Positions 45,360-54,253 of a stretch of DNA of 64,000 bases are shown piece by piece. The notes under the pieces are model-generated. The model saw nothing but the letters and a program-made list of their open reading frames with translations. It made no database searches and had not been told where the DNA came from. Numbering within the stretch: the first letter of the stretch is position 1; every line of letters begins with the position of its first letter. The stretch is from positions 62,001 through 126,000 of the forward strand of contig NZ_NISX01000010.1 of the NCBI RefSeq assembly GCF_002591895.1, written 5' to 3'. Both the position numbers and the translations under genes were made by a program. The DNA is from Lacimicrobium alkaliphilum. Lineage in GTDB: Bacteria; Pseudomonadota; Gammaproteobacteria; Enterobacterales; Alteromonadaceae.

Positions 45360-46007
45360 GTGTCGCAGCCTCTGACTATTCGCCAGCTTGGGCGCCAGGA
45401 TTACCAGCCGATCTGGCAGGCCATGCAGGATTTCACCGACAACCGCACCGATGAGGCCGCCGACGAGCTGTGGCTGGTGGAGCACAATCCGGTATTTACC
45501 CAGGGTCAGGCCGGTAAAGAAGAACACTTACTGGCACCCGGCGATATCCCGGTAGTCAAAGTCGATCGGGGCGGCCAGGTGACCTATCACGGTCCCGGTC
45601 AGCAGATGCTATATGTAATGCTGAACCTGAAACGTCGTAAGCTCGGAGTGCGCAATCTGGTCACTGCGCTGGAACAAAGCATTATTGAAATGCTCCAACC
45701 CTTTGCCATTGATGCCTACCCCAAAGCTGATGCTCCAGGAGTCTACGTAGAGGGCAGAAAGATATGTTCGGTGGGGCTTCGCATCCGCAGAGGGTGCTCA
45801 TTCCACGGACTGGCACTAAATGTAAATATGGATCTGGCCCCGTTTCAGCGTATAAATCCATGCGGCTATGCAGGGCTTGAAATGGTACACTCTGCGGCAC
45901 TGGGCGGGCCGGACAATCTGGCGGAGGCAGGTGAGTTGCTTACAACGGCATTCTGCCGCCAGTTAAGCATTGAACACACAGATTATCGAGAAGGTTTTGA
46001 TGACTAA
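45360..46007 (+). CDS. lipB: Octanoyl-(acyl carrier protein)-protein transferase LipB
   Basis: LipB moves the octanoyl group from acyl carrier protein to the lipoyl domains of 2-oxoacid dehydrogenases and GcvH. The 215-residue protein has the family segments [40 protein letters not shown], the catalytic Lys region [20 protein letters not shown] and the Cys in [13 protein letters not shown]. It starts with GTG at 45360. Its 3' end overlaps the lipA start by eight bases, so the two are translationally coupled. Confidence 0.94.
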   Translation: MSQPLTIRQLGRQDYQPIWQAMQDFTDNRTDEAADELWLVEHNPVFTQGQAGKEEHLLAPGDIPVVKVDRGGQVTYHGPGQQMLYVMLNLKRRKLGVRNLVTALEQSIIEMLQPFAIDAYPKADAPGVYVEGRKICSVGLRIRRGCSFHGLALNVNMDLAPFQRINPCGYAGLEMVHSAALGGPDNLAEAGELLTTAFCRQLSIEHTDYREGFDD

Positions 46008-46962
46008 AGCAAGGGTTGAGGCGGGGGTAAAACTTCGCGATGAAGACAAAGTAAAACACATTCCCATCACTATCGTACCCACTGAACGGGAAGAGATGCT
46101 GCGTAAACCTGAGTGGATCAAGATTAAACTGCCCCGCTCTACTGAACGCGTAGATCAGATCAAAAAAACCTTGCGAAAAAACGGGCTGTTTTCAGTGTGT
46201 GAAGAAGCCAGTTGCCCGAACCTGTCCGAGTGCTTTAACCACGGTACCGCCACCTTTATGATTCTTGGTGATATCTGTACCCGCCGCTGTCCCTTCTGTG
46301 ATGTGGCCCATGGTAAGCCATTGCCGCCAAGCGCCGAAGAGCCGGAGAAACTGGCCAGAACCATCGCTGAAATGGAGCTGAAATATGTGGTAATCACCTC
46401 AGTAGATCGCGACGACCTTCGTGACGGCGGTGCCCAGCACTTTGTCGATTGCATTAATGCCATTCGCGAGCACAGCCCTACCACTAAAATTGAGGTACTG
46501 GTACCGGATTTTCGTGGTCGTATGGACAGAGCCCTGGAGATCTTTAAAAAAGGCGTTCCCGATGTGTTTAACCACAACCTGGAAACCATTCCACGGCTGT
46601 ATCGTGAATGTCGCCCCGGCGCCAACTACAAATGGTCGCTGGAACTGTTGCAAAAATTCAAGCAGCAGCACCCGGATATCATGACCAAATCTGGCCTGAT
46701 GATGGGTATGGGCGAAGATCAACAGGAAATGGAAGTCGTACTCAAAGACCTGCGCGATCATGATGTGGACATGCTCACGCTGGGCCAGTATCTGCAACCC
46801 AGCCGCCATCATTTTCCGGTGAAACGCTATGTGCATCCCAGCGAGTTTGATGCCCTGCGCGACCGTGCTTACGAATTAGGCTTTACCCACGCCGCCTGTG
46901 GCCCACTGGTTCGCTCCAGCTATCACGCCGACCGCCAGGCCGCCGGTGATGAAGTGAAATAA
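46000..46962 (+). CDS. lipA: Lipoyl synthase
   Basis: LipA is a radical SAM enzyme that inserts two sulfur atoms into the octanoyl group attached by LipB. The radical SAM cluster motif CTRRCPFC (Cys93, Cys97, Cys100) and the auxiliary cluster motif [12 protein letters not shown] (Cys62, 67, 73 approximately) are both intact, as is the C-terminal [15 protein letters not shown]. The 320-residue length fits. I start at the ATG that overlaps lipB rather than an in-frame Met ten codons upstream, because the latter lies inside lipB. Confidence 0.96.
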   Translation: MTKARVEAGVKLRDEDKVKHIPITIVPTEREEMLRKPEWIKIKLPRSTERVDQIKKTLRKNGLFSVCEEASCPNLSECFNHGTATFMILGDICTRRCPFCDVAHGKPLPPSAEEPEKLARTIAEMELKYVVITSVDRDDLRDGGAQHFVDCINAIREHSPTTKIEVLVPDFRGRMDRALEIFKKGVPDVFNHNLETIPRLYRECRPGANYKWSLELLQKFKQQHPDIMTKSGLMMGMGEDQQEMEVVLKDLRDHDVDMLTLGQYLQPSRHHFPVKRYVHPSEFDALRDRAYELGFTHAACGPLVRSSYHADRQAAGDEVK

Positions 46963-46982
46963 GCGACAGAACCAAAACAAAG

Positions 46983-47005
46983 AGCCCGGCCTTTGCCGGG
47001 CTTTT
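46983..47005 (+). terminator. Rho-independent terminator of ybeD-lipB-lipA
   Basis: AGCCCGGC and GCCGGGCT pair around CTTT and are followed by TTT, 20 bases after the lipA stop. Confidence 0.9.
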
Positions 47006-47185
47006 ATCCTGCAAACCGAAACTGTGCTGAGCCGATAACCGAACATTTTTAAATAATGTTACTGCTTGCCCAAGCCATTTATCCTGATTTAATACCGCCA
47101 ATAATCTGCTAAAACCACTTATCATAATTCCCTGCAACCAAGCGGCAATCAGATTAAACTGACAATGTTTTTATGGGAGATGCTT

Positions 47186-47845
47186 ATGAAAATTCTTGTC
47201 CTGTTCGTAGTGTTATTGTTCAGTCAGTCCGCACAGTCAGATAATGATGTCAGTGGACAGTGGCGGGGTTTATTAGAGCTAACGCCTCAAAGCGCTATTG
47301 TTTTAGGCATTGGTATCAGGAGAACCGATAGCAATGTTACCGTTGTGGTGAACAGTCCGAATCAGGGGATGTCGGATAAGCCCGTTGACGAATTCACCCT
47401 TAAAAATAACCAACTGAGCTTTAAAGTTAAGGATCTTGACGCCTCATTTACCGGCACCTTCGAAGACAACACTCTGACGGGTACCTTTACGCAACGAAAA
47501 GCCTTTGATATTACCCTGCACCGTTTATCCCGGGAGCAGCAAGCCAGGCTGATTGATGAACGTCAGTGGTTCGGCGATTTGCAGGTGTCAAAGAATGCTG
47601 AACTCCCCCTGGTGCTGAATATTGCGGTTATCAGCGACGGCTACCACGTCACCCTGGATAGCCCGCAACAACAGAGCTTTGGGATACCGGTAGACGAGTT
47701 CTCACTGACTGACGAGCATCTGACCTTTGCCTCATCCATGATCAACGCAAGTTATAAAGGAAACTGGCAGGATGATAGCTGTCGTGGCACCTTTGTGCAG
47801 GGAATGGCTATGCCATTAACCTTTAAAAAAAAGCCTCCCCATTAG
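47186..47845 (+). CDS. Secreted protein with two copies of a hydrolase-associated domain (probably the N-terminal half of a longer serine hydrolase)
   Basis: The 219-residue product has a signal peptide (MKILVLFVVLLFSQSAQS). It then contains two copies of a roughly 95-residue beta-rich domain: copy 1 has SGQWRGLLEL, VVVNSPNQGMSDKPVDEFTL and ASFTGTFEDN; copy 2 has ERQWFGDLQV, VTLDSPQQQSFGIPVDEFSL and ASYKGNWQDD. In databases this domain usually precedes an alpha/beta-hydrolase or a serine beta-lactamase-like domain. Here the frame stops at 47845, directly after an A8 run, while the hydrolase continues in the -1 frame. The start at 47186 has GGGAGA before it. Confidence 0.7.
   Translation: MKILVLFVVLLFSQSAQSDNDVSGQWRGLLELTPQSAIVLGIGIRRTDSNVTVVVNSPNQGMSDKPVDEFTLKNNQLSFKVKDLDASFTGTFEDNTLTGTFTQRKAFDITLHRLSREQQARLIDERQWFGDLQVSKNAELPLVLNIAVISDGYHVTLDSPQQQSFGIPVDEFSLTDEHLTFASSMINASYKGNWQDDSCRGTFVQGMAMPLTFKKKPPH
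47825..47833 (+). other. A8 slippery site, candidate -1 frameshift signal
   Basis: In the frame of the upstream gene the run reads AAA AAA AAG, containing the heptamer A_AAA_AAG, the same slippery sequence used in E. coli dnaX. A shift of -1 here leads straight from the secreted repeat protein into the serine hydrolase frame, which is open from 47827 onward. A small perfect hairpin (AATGGC, loop TAT, GCCATT; 47803-47817) lies just upstream. No clear downstream stimulatory structure was seen. Confidence 0.55.
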
Positions 47846-47877
47846 TCAGCCCTAATATTGCAGATTTAAGGCCATGG

Positions 47878-48810
47878 ATGAAAAGGTATTTTAATCGCCA
47901 TGGCGCTGCCATCGGCCTGATCAAAAATAACAACATCCGTTATCTGGTACATGGCTATGCCGACATTGCCAACAACATAAAGGTAAGCACAGAAACAACG
48001 TTTGAAATCGGTTCCATATCAAAGCCTTTGACTGCATTTCTGTTTGCCGGTGAGGCAGCCTCAGGCGCTCTGAGGCTGAATATGCCGGTATCGTCATTAC
48101 TTCCCGACGTTGCCAATACTCTGAAACAGATAACACTGGCGGAGTTAATTACACATCAATCGGGTTTACCAAGGCTTCCGCCCAACCTTGCGCACATTGG
48201 CATCCTTAACCCCTATGCTGACTACGATAAAGAGCAGTTACTCCTGGCGGTCAACTCTGTCAAACCCGCTCAGAGGTCGTTTCAGTATTCCAACTTTGGC
48301 TACGCTATACTGGCCCTGGCAGCCGAATCCAGATATGCGGATAGCTATACAATGCTGATGAGAAAAGCTGTTTTCCCGTTTTTTAGTATGCAAAATGCGG
48401 ATGTGGCTTCTGCAGACAAAACCTTCAGCCAGCTCGCCAACGGGCATTTAATCAGCGGAGATAAAACCATTAACTGGCAATTTGACAGCATGGCCGGTGC
48501 CGGTGGCGTGATTGCCAGTGTTAGTGACATGACGCAGATGATCGCAAGGATTTTTAAAGGTTATGAAGCATCTCAGGCCCTGAAAATCTGGCTGACACCA
48601 CTGAGCGATGGCGAACAGAGCATGGCCATGGGATGGATGATTAGCGATGATGGCAGCTATTTTCATGGCGGCCAGACGCTGGGGTTTTCTGCTTACGTTG
48701 GCTTTACTCCGGAAACACAGGCGGGTGTTGTGATCCTGACAAATATCGCCAAAGATGTCAGTGTCCCGGGATTTCAGATACTCAGGCAACTCAATAAACA
48801 ACAAGACTAA
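47878..48810 (+). CDS. Serine beta-lactamase-fold hydrolase, class C-like (probable C-terminal half of a split or frameshifted gene)
   Basis: The 310 residues have the serine active-site motifs of the beta-lactamase/esterase family: SxxK in IGSISKPLTA (Ser about 46), YxN in FQYSNFGYA and HGG in YFHGGQTLGFSA. As annotated from ATG 47878 it has no signal peptide, unlike nearly all such periplasmic enzymes. The same frame is open upstream to 47827 and reads NIADLRPWMKRYFNRHGAAI, which is the usual beginning of this domain. So the real product is probably the fusion with the secreted 219-aa protein. An internal start is also possible: AAGG lies six bases before the ATG. Confidence 0.8.
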   Translation: MKRYFNRHGAAIGLIKNNNIRYLVHGYADIANNIKVSTETTFEIGSISKPLTAFLFAGEAASGALRLNMPVSSLLPDVANTLKQITLAELITHQSGLPRLPPNLAHIGILNPYADYDKEQLLLAVNSVKPAQRSFQYSNFGYAILALAAESRYADSYTMLMRKAVFPFFSMQNADVASADKTFSQLANGHLISGDKTINWQFDSMAGAGGVIASVSDMTQMIARIFKGYEASQALKIWLTPLSDGEQSMAMGWMISDDGSYFHGGQTLGFSAYVGFTPETQAGVVILTNIAKDVSVPGFQILRQLNKQQD

Positions 48811-48813
48811 TAA

Positions 48814-49848
48814 ATGAAATTCGCTTCATACTGGCCACTACAATTGATCTCATGGACCGCAGTGTATCTGCTGTTTTGTGTGATGATTCTTGCGCGTCCA
48901 CTACTGATTTACACTGAGTTCCTGTACGCCGCAATTCTGATTATCTTTACAGCAGCCGGCTCTCATCTACTGAGATGGGTTTATAAAAAGTATTTATTAT
49001 TCAGCTCCGTCTGGGTACAGGGCTCGTCCTTAATCATGGGCAGCGTATTAGTCGCCTCCCTTGCCACACTGGTTCTGATTGCCAGCGTATTTATTGTTTC
49101 AGCAACAGATTTCGGTAATCCAATTCCGGCAAGTCAGAGAGCACTGGTCGTCAGCAGGGTGTTCTGGGGCAATGTCGTAAACATGTTGGCAGTGATGTTG
49201 CTGTGGAGCGCCATATATTTTGCCATTCAGAAAGTCAGACAACTGAAACAAACCCGGGAGCTGTTACAGCAGAGTCAGTTGGATGTACTTATAAACCAGC
49301 TCAAGCCTCACTTCTTATTTAACAGTATTAATAATATCCGCGCATTGATTCTGGAGGATCAGGAAAAAGCCCGTGATATGCTCAGTTCACTGGCAGACAT
49401 GCTGCGCTATAGTCTGAGCAGCCAGTCAGACATAAAGGTACCAGTGTGTCAGGAAATGCAGTTTGTGCAGGACTATGTCGCGTTGTGTTCCATTCAGTTT
49501 GAACAGGCTTTACAATTTTCTGCAAAAATTGACGAAGGCTGTCAGCAAGCGCTGATACCAAGAATGTTACTGCAACTCTGTGTTGAGAATGCCGTCAAGC
49601 ATGGTATCAGCCAGCGAGCCGATGGTGGCAAGATTGATCTTTTTATTGACCGAAACGGACAACAATTAGTGATCCGATTATTTAATGACGGAAAAATCCG
49701 GCGCAATAGCGACACTACCGGGATAGGACTGCGCAATATTCAGCAACGGCTGCAACTGCTGTATAAGAAACAGGCTGCTGTTGAGCTTTGCGTCATCGAT
49801 AATCGGGTACTGACCCATATTCAGTTACCTTTGGAATACGTTCAGTGA
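48814..49848 (+). CDS. LytS/YehU-type sensor histidine kinase
   Basis: The 344-residue membrane kinase has four N-terminal helices (about 5-25, 30-50, 68-95, 115-135) and then the His_kinase domain of the LytS family: LLQQSQLDVLINQLKPHFLF with the phosphorylated His, FNSINNIRALILEDQEKARD, and the ATP-binding MLLQLCVENAVKHG followed by GIGLRNIQQRLQLLY. Its stop overlaps the start of the LytTR regulator gene by four bases, so they form a two-component system. The signal is not deducible. It begins four bases after the serine hydrolase gene, so all may be one transcript. Confidence 0.9.
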   Translation: MKFASYWPLQLISWTAVYLLFCVMILARPLLIYTEFLYAAILIIFTAAGSHLLRWVYKKYLLFSSVWVQGSSLIMGSVLVASLATLVLIASVFIVSATDFGNPIPASQRALVVSRVFWGNVVNMLAVMLLWSAIYFAIQKVRQLKQTRELLQQSQLDVLINQLKPHFLFNSINNIRALILEDQEKARDMLSSLADMLRYSLSSQSDIKVPVCQEMQFVQDYVALCSIQFEQALQFSAKIDEGCQQALIPRMLLQLCVENAVKHGISQRADGGKIDLFIDRNGQQLVIRLFNDGKIRRNSDTTGIGLRNIQQRLQLLYKKQAAVELCVIDNRVLTHIQLPLEYVQ

Positions 49849-50558
49849 GAGTCCTGATAGTTGATGACAGTCGCCTTGCTCGTTTAGAGCTAAAAGAACA
49901 ATTGAACAAGATTGGCGGTATCGATCTTATTACTGAGGCGGCGAATACCCGCGATGCTCTGCAGATAATAACAGAACACCAGCCAGACGTACTGCTGCTG
50001 GATATCAATATGCCCGGCGGCGACGGGTTCTCTTTGTTGGAGCAACTCGACAGCCTGCCTTATGTGATTTTTGTTACCGCGTACGAAGAATATGCGCTGA
50101 AATCTTTTGATTTCAATGCCACGGATTACCTGTTAAAACCTGTCACAACTGAGCGCCTGTCTTGTGCACTGAACAAAATATCCGGCTATGAGAAAGAACA
50201 ACAACTGAGCCTGCAATCCGACAGTCAGGTCTTTGTAAAAGACTCTGAGCGCTGCTTTCTGGTTCAGGTAGCAGACATTATTGCCTGTGAAGCGATAGGC
50301 AATTACTGCAAAGTAATTATCAACGGGCATGAAAAGCACCATGCACCGCTGATCTATAAAAACCTGTCTCAACTGGAGAAGCGGCTGCCTGCAAGGTACT
50401 TTTTTCGTGCCAATCGAAGCTGGATAGTCAACACCAGGTTTATAGCGAATATCGAACTTTCGCTCGGTAATGGCCTTATTTTTGACCTCTCTGGTCATTT
50501 ATCTGTTGATGTCTCCAGACGGCAGTCGGTGCAGTTTAAGCAACGATGGGGGTTATGA
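49845..50558 (+). CDS. LytTR-type response regulator
   Basis: The 237-residue protein has a receiver domain (about 1-115): VLIVDDSRLARLELKEQL, the phospho-acceptor Asp in VLLLDINMPGGDGFSLL, Thr in VIFVTAYEEYALKSF and Lys in DYLLKPVTTERL. The LytTR DNA-binding domain follows (about 135-237), with ADIIACEAIGNYCKVIINGH and RANRSWIVNTRFIANIELSL. The start is GTG overlapping the kinase stop as GTGA. It should act on promoters near here or elsewhere, but no repeat pair of LytTR sites was found. Confidence 0.92.
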   Translation: MRVLIVDDSRLARLELKEQLNKIGGIDLITEAANTRDALQIITEHQPDVLLLDINMPGGDGFSLLEQLDSLPYVIFVTAYEEYALKSFDFNATDYLLKPVTTERLSCALNKISGYEKEQQLSLQSDSQVFVKDSERCFLVQVADIIACEAIGNYCKVIINGHEKHHAPLIYKNLSQLEKRLPARYFFRANRSWIVNTRFIANIELSLGNGLIFDLSGHLSVDVSRRQSVQFKQRWGL

Positions 50559-50697
50559 AACGTTTTTGTTATCAACAGTTGGGAATGACTCTCTGTGCGT
50601 ACTGGTGTCAGACACCAAAAATATAGCAATTTCGGTCAAGGTTTGAGTTTCAAAAATCTATAGGCTGTTAGTACATCACAAAAACAGGAAAAGCTGA

Positions 50698-51561
50698 GTG
50701 TCATCTTACCCCGCACGATTTTATAAGGTTATTGAATATATCGAGGATAACCTGCCTGATGAGCTGGATATTGAAACACTCTGTCAGCTTGCTAATCTGT
50801 CTCGCTACCATTTTCACCGGCAATGTTCTGCTTTTTTTGGATTGCCGGTGATGTCACTGGTTAAGTTATTGAAGCTTAAGCGGGCCGCTTTTCAACTCGC
50901 CTACAGAGAGCATAAGATAATAGATATCGCGTTATCCAACGGGTATGCGAGTCACGAAGGGTTTTCCCGGGCTTTCAGAAAACACTTCGGGCTTAATCCG
51001 GCCGAATTCAGGAAATCACCTGACTGGACACTCTGGCAATCACAGTATGACCCGCTACTTAAGCTAAGGAAAAAACTTATGCAGGATAGGTCTGACTTCA
51101 ATGTGGAAATCGTTGATTTTCCTGAGATCCCCGTTGCCGTAGCTGAGCACCGGGGAGATCCGGGTCAACTCGGCAAAACCATTGCGAAATTTATTCAGTG
51201 GCGTAAAGAGAATAAGCTGCCCCCTACAAAAAGCCGGACATTTAATCTGGTATACGATGATCCTCAGACTACGCCACCACAGGATTACCGTTTTGATCTA
51301 TGCTGCGCGATAACAAGCCCCATTACAGATAATGCGCATGGCATCGGCAACAGCGTTATTCCCGCTGGGAAGTGTGCGGTGATTCGTCATATCGGCAGTG
51401 ACGATGCTATCAGTGAGGTGGTGAACTATCTCTATACACAATGGTTGTCAGATTCAGATTATGAAATCAGGGATTATCCCCTATTCTTCGAACGGGTCAG
51501 CTTTTTCCCGGAAGTGCAAGAAAGCGAAATGATAACGGACGTTTATTTACCACTAAGGTAG
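50698..51561 (+). CDS. AraC-family regulator with GyrI-like effector domain
   Basis: The 287-residue protein has an N-terminal AraC DNA-binding domain of two helix-turn-helix units (about 8-105): LCQLANLSRYHFHRQCSAFF and IDIALSNGYASHEGFSRAFR with KHFGLNPAEFRKS. The C-terminal part (about 135-287) follows the GyrI-like effector-binding fold: VEIVDFPEIPVAVAEHRGDP, DYRFDLCCAITSPI and a final RVSFFPEVQESEMITDVYLP. Such proteins sense small hydrophobic or cationic ligands. The start is GTG at 50698, since no ATG with a site lies near. Target genes are not evident. Confidence 0.88.
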   Translation: MSSYPARFYKVIEYIEDNLPDELDIETLCQLANLSRYHFHRQCSAFFGLPVMSLVKLLKLKRAAFQLAYREHKIIDIALSNGYASHEGFSRAFRKHFGLNPAEFRKSPDWTLWQSQYDPLLKLRKKLMQDRSDFNVEIVDFPEIPVAVAEHRGDPGQLGKTIAKFIQWRKENKLPPTKSRTFNLVYDDPQTTPPQDYRFDLCCAITSPITDNAHGIGNSVIPAGKCAVIRHIGSDDAISEVVNYLYTQWLSDSDYEIRDYPLFFERVSFFPEVQESEMITDVYLPLR

Positions 51562-51568
51562 TCAGATG

Positions 51569-51608
51569 CTGTCATAAAAACATCACCTTAGCGTCATCCG
51601 GCAGTCAT
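51569..51608 (+). promoter_or_regulatory. Two tandem Pho boxes (four PhoB-like half-sites spaced 11 bp)
   Basis: Four 7-mers with exact 4-bp gaps lie 59 bp before the next gene: CTGTCAT (51569-51575), ACATCAC (51580-51586), GCGTCAT (51591-51597) and CAGTCAT (51602-51608). CTGTCAT is the consensus PhoB half-site and GTCAT is kept in three of the four. A TATTCT at about 51630 can serve as -10. The second 7-mer is the weakest. PhoB control under phosphate starvation is inferred. Confidence 0.7.
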
Positions 51609-51666
51609 CGGCCTGCAACCTTTGCATACCTATTCTTGTGGGATCACAAAACACAAGGAAAACACG

Positions 51667-53532
51667 ATGCAATTCAAACACTCAATAATCGCTTTAGGTT
51701 TAATCACTGCCCTTAGCGGCTGCGTGCTGGAAGGTGATGACGGCGAACAGGGCGCAGCTGGCCCCATCGGCCAACAGGGGCCGGCGGGAGAGCAAGGCAT
51801 CTCTGGTGAAGACGGTAAGGGGCTACCCAGGGAGCTGAATATTGAAGTCGTGGGTCGTTTTGCCACAGGCGTTTACGGTAAATCCGCCGCAGAAATCGTC
51901 CAGTTTCATCAGACATCCGCCTCGGCCTTTGCCATTAATGCCGCTTCAAATCAGATTGAGGTGATCTCCCTGGCTGATATCCCCACGGTCTCTGTGGGCA
52001 GTCCACTGAGCGATGAAAGCCTGTCTTCTGTTGCCTTTACCTTCCCGCAAAGCGTCAATGTTGCCAATGATCAAGGCACTGAAACCGAACTTAGTCTCGG
52101 CGAGGCTAATTCCATCGCTATTTTTGAAGATATGCTGGCTATTGCCGTTGCAGGCAGTGAAAAAACCGCCATTGGCGCCGTGCTTTTTTACCAGCTTGAT
52201 GCCCTGGGCGAAGGCACTTTTGTCAAAGCCGTGGCCGCAGGCGCTCTGCCCGACATGCTTACCTTTACTCCTGATGGAAGCAAGGTTCTGGTAGCCAACG
52301 AAGGCGAGCCGGATACCGACTACAATCTCGACCCGGAGGGAAGCATTTCGGTGGTCAGCATCACTGATAGCGTGCCGGCCGATCTTGCCATGACCATCAA
52401 CATGACCTCAGATATGACCTTTAGCAGCGATTTACTCGATGCTGAGGATTTTGATACCGACAGCGAACGTCGTCAGTTGCTCAGCACCGCGGGCGTTAAG
52501 TTTGCCGGCCCTGTGGGTACCACTGTGGCCCAGGATCTGGAGCCGGAGTATATTGCCGTTGCTGCTGACAGCCAAAAAGCCTTTGTATCACTTCAGGACA
52601 ATAACGCCATTGGCATTATCGATCTTGAGGATATGACCATCGAAGTCAAAGCGCTGGGCTTTAAAGACTGGGCCGATTACGACATTGATTTCACCAATAA
52701 AGATGAAGTGCCTGCATTTCGTCGTTTGCCCGGCGTATACGGCATGTATCAGCCCGATTCTATCGCCGCCTATGAATGGAATGGCGCCACCTTTATCGTT
52801 TCAGCCAACGAAGGTGATTCCCGCGACTGGGATGCGTTTACTGAAGAAGTTCGTGTAAAAGATATTATCGATCCGGATGAGCTGAATATGCAGCTTTCGG
52901 TGTCTTTGCAGTCCCTTTATGATGAAACCGGTGCTAATGATGGTCTGGGCCGTTTAAAAGTGACCTCAGTATTGGGCGACGCCGACAACGATGGCATCTA
53001 TGAGGCGCTGTATGCTTATGGTGCCCGTTCGTTCAGCATCTGGGATCAGAATATTAATCTGGTGTATGACTCCGGGGATGAGTTTGAAAAAATTGCTGCG
53101 GCAGTGCTGGGGAACGATTTCAACAGTGCCCACACCGAGAACAAAGGCGACAATCGCTCTGACGATAAAGGCGGCGAGCCGGAAGCCATCGATGTAGGAG
53201 AGATTGAAGGCAGAACCTATGCCTTTATCGGCCAGGAACGCTCTGGTGATCTCTTTGTGTACGATGTCACAAACCCATTCCAGGCGACCTTTGTCAGCCA
53301 TTACAACAACCGGGATTTCAGCCTCGATTTTGAACTGGATGACGACCTGGCCAATCCTTGCGATCCGGCCGAAGGCATGGATTGCGAACACATTGCTGAC
53401 GCCGGAGATCTCGGGCCCGAAAGCATTAAATTTGTGGCCGCCGAAGACAGCCCGAATGGCAACCCATTGCTGCTAATAGGCAATGAGGTCAGTGGTACTG
53501 TGACTGTCTATCAGGTTACAGAAGCAGACTAA
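51667..53532 (+). CDS. Lipoprotein of the choice-of-anchor I family with a collagen-like tract
   Basis: The 621-residue protein has a lipoprotein signal (lipobox LSGC), then a short Gly-X-Y tract near residues 22-55 (EQGAAGPIGQQGPAGEQGIS and onward), then a long beta-propeller-like domain: MLTFTPDGSKVLVANEGEPD, RLPGVYGMYQPDSIAAYEWN, IVSANEGDSRDW and FIGQERSGDLFVYDV. These are marks of the choice-of-anchor I / alkaline-phosphatase-like surface proteins. Hydrolysis of organic phosphate is plausible given the Pho boxes upstream, but no catalytic residues can be assigned. AAGGAAAAC precedes the ATG; the ORF start at 51622 is too far upstream for the lipobox. Confidence 0.8.
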   Translation: MQFKHSIIALGLITALSGCVLEGDDGEQGAAGPIGQQGPAGEQGISGEDGKGLPRELNIEVVGRFATGVYGKSAAEIVQFHQTSASAFAINAASNQIEVISLADIPTVSVGSPLSDESLSSVAFTFPQSVNVANDQGTETELSLGEANSIAIFEDMLAIAVAGSEKTAIGAVLFYQLDALGEGTFVKAVAAGALPDMLTFTPDGSKVLVANEGEPDTDYNLDPEGSISVVSITDSVPADLAMTINMTSDMTFSSDLLDAEDFDTDSERRQLLSTAGVKFAGPVGTTVAQDLEPEYIAVAADSQKAFVSLQDNNAIGIIDLEDMTIEVKALGFKDWADYDIDFTNKDEVPAFRRLPGVYGMYQPDSIAAYEWNGATFIVSANEGDSRDWDAFTEEVRVKDIIDPDELNMQLSVSLQSLYDETGANDGLGRLKVTSVLGDADNDGIYEALYAYGARSFSIWDQNINLVYDSGDEFEKIAAAVLGNDFNSAHTENKGDNRSDDKGGEPEAIDVGEIEGRTYAFIGQERSGDLFVYDVTNPFQATFVSHYNNRDFSLDFELDDDLANPCDPAEGMDCEHIADAGDLGPESIKFVAAEDSPNGNPLLLIGNEVSGTVTVYQVTEAD

Positions 53533-53545
53533 CCTGTCCAATATC

Positions 53546-53577
53546 TGAGGCTGCACTGGCAGCCTCAGTCTCCTTTT
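53546..53577 (+). terminator. Rho-independent terminator
   Basis: TGAGGCTGC and GCAGCCTCA pair around ACTG and are followed shortly by CCTTTTT, 14 bases after the stop of the choice-of-anchor I gene. Confidence 0.85.
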
Positions 53578-53635
53578 TACTGTTAAAAATGCTATAGTCC
53601 GCGTTATCCTGATTCAGCCATCTGATGTCTCTGTT

Positions 53636-54253
53636 TTGACTGAACAAACCAATAACAGCTCTGCTGGTTTTGGCCAGCGCACTGCCAACTATCTGCTGCA
53701 CCTCGCAGGCTGGCAGGTGTCCCCTTTTCCGGATCTGGAACAAGCCATAGTGGTTGGCGGCCCTCATACTTCCAACTGGGATGGGGTACTGGGCATATTA
53801 AGCGCTACAACCCTTGGCGTGCATAGCAGAATAATGATCAAGAACAACCTGTTTAAGTGGCCATTAGCGCCGGTGTTACGCAAGCTCGGTGGTATTCCCA
53901 TTGATCGCAGCCGCAGTACCGGAGTGGTAGAACAAGCTGCCGCTCTGTTTACTCAATACCCGAAACTGGTACTGATCATGACCCCTGAGGGCACCAGAAC
54001 CAGCGCACCCCGCTGGAAAACCGGTTTTTACCATATAGCCAGCAAGGCCTGTGTCCCCATAGTGCTGGCCACGGCCGACTATGTAAAAAAGCAGGTAACC
54101 TTCCCACTGGTTTTGCACCCGGGCGATAACCCTGAGGCCGACATGCACAGAATGTATCAGTGTTTTGCCGGCGTGACCCCTCGCCACCCCCACAAACTTT
54201 CAGCACCGGTCAAAAAGCTATGGGATAAACAACATCGTATCGACCATGACTGA
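53636..54253 (+). CDS. PlsC-type acyltransferase (1-acyl-sn-glycerol-3-phosphate acyltransferase-like)
   Basis: The 205-residue protein carries the acyltransferase motif I HX4D as GGPHTSNWDGVLG, motif II as KLGGIPIDRSRSTG and motif III as MTPEGTRTSAPRWKTGFYH. The residues HTSNWD replace the more usual HxSxxD of canonical PlsC, which matches a small subfamily acting on unknown lipid acceptors. It starts at a TTG (53636); the ATG nearby leads to a stop. It overlaps sprT by eight bases and is likely co-transcribed with it. Confidence 0.8.
   Translation: MTEQTNNSSAGFGQRTANYLLHLAGWQVSPFPDLEQAIVVGGPHTSNWDGVLGILSATTLGVHSRIMIKNNLFKWPLAPVLRKLGGIPIDRSRSTGVVEQAAALFTQYPKLVLIMTPEGTRTSAPRWKTGFYHIASKACVPIVLATADYVKKQVTFPLVLHPGDNPEADMHRMYQCFAGVTPRHPHKLSAPVKKLWDKQHRIDHD

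Noticed and set aside
44820-45527. A 235-codon minus-strand frame across the FMN protein end, ybeD and lipB
   Set aside because: It overlaps three well-supported plus-strand genes and is explained by codon bias of the opposite strand.
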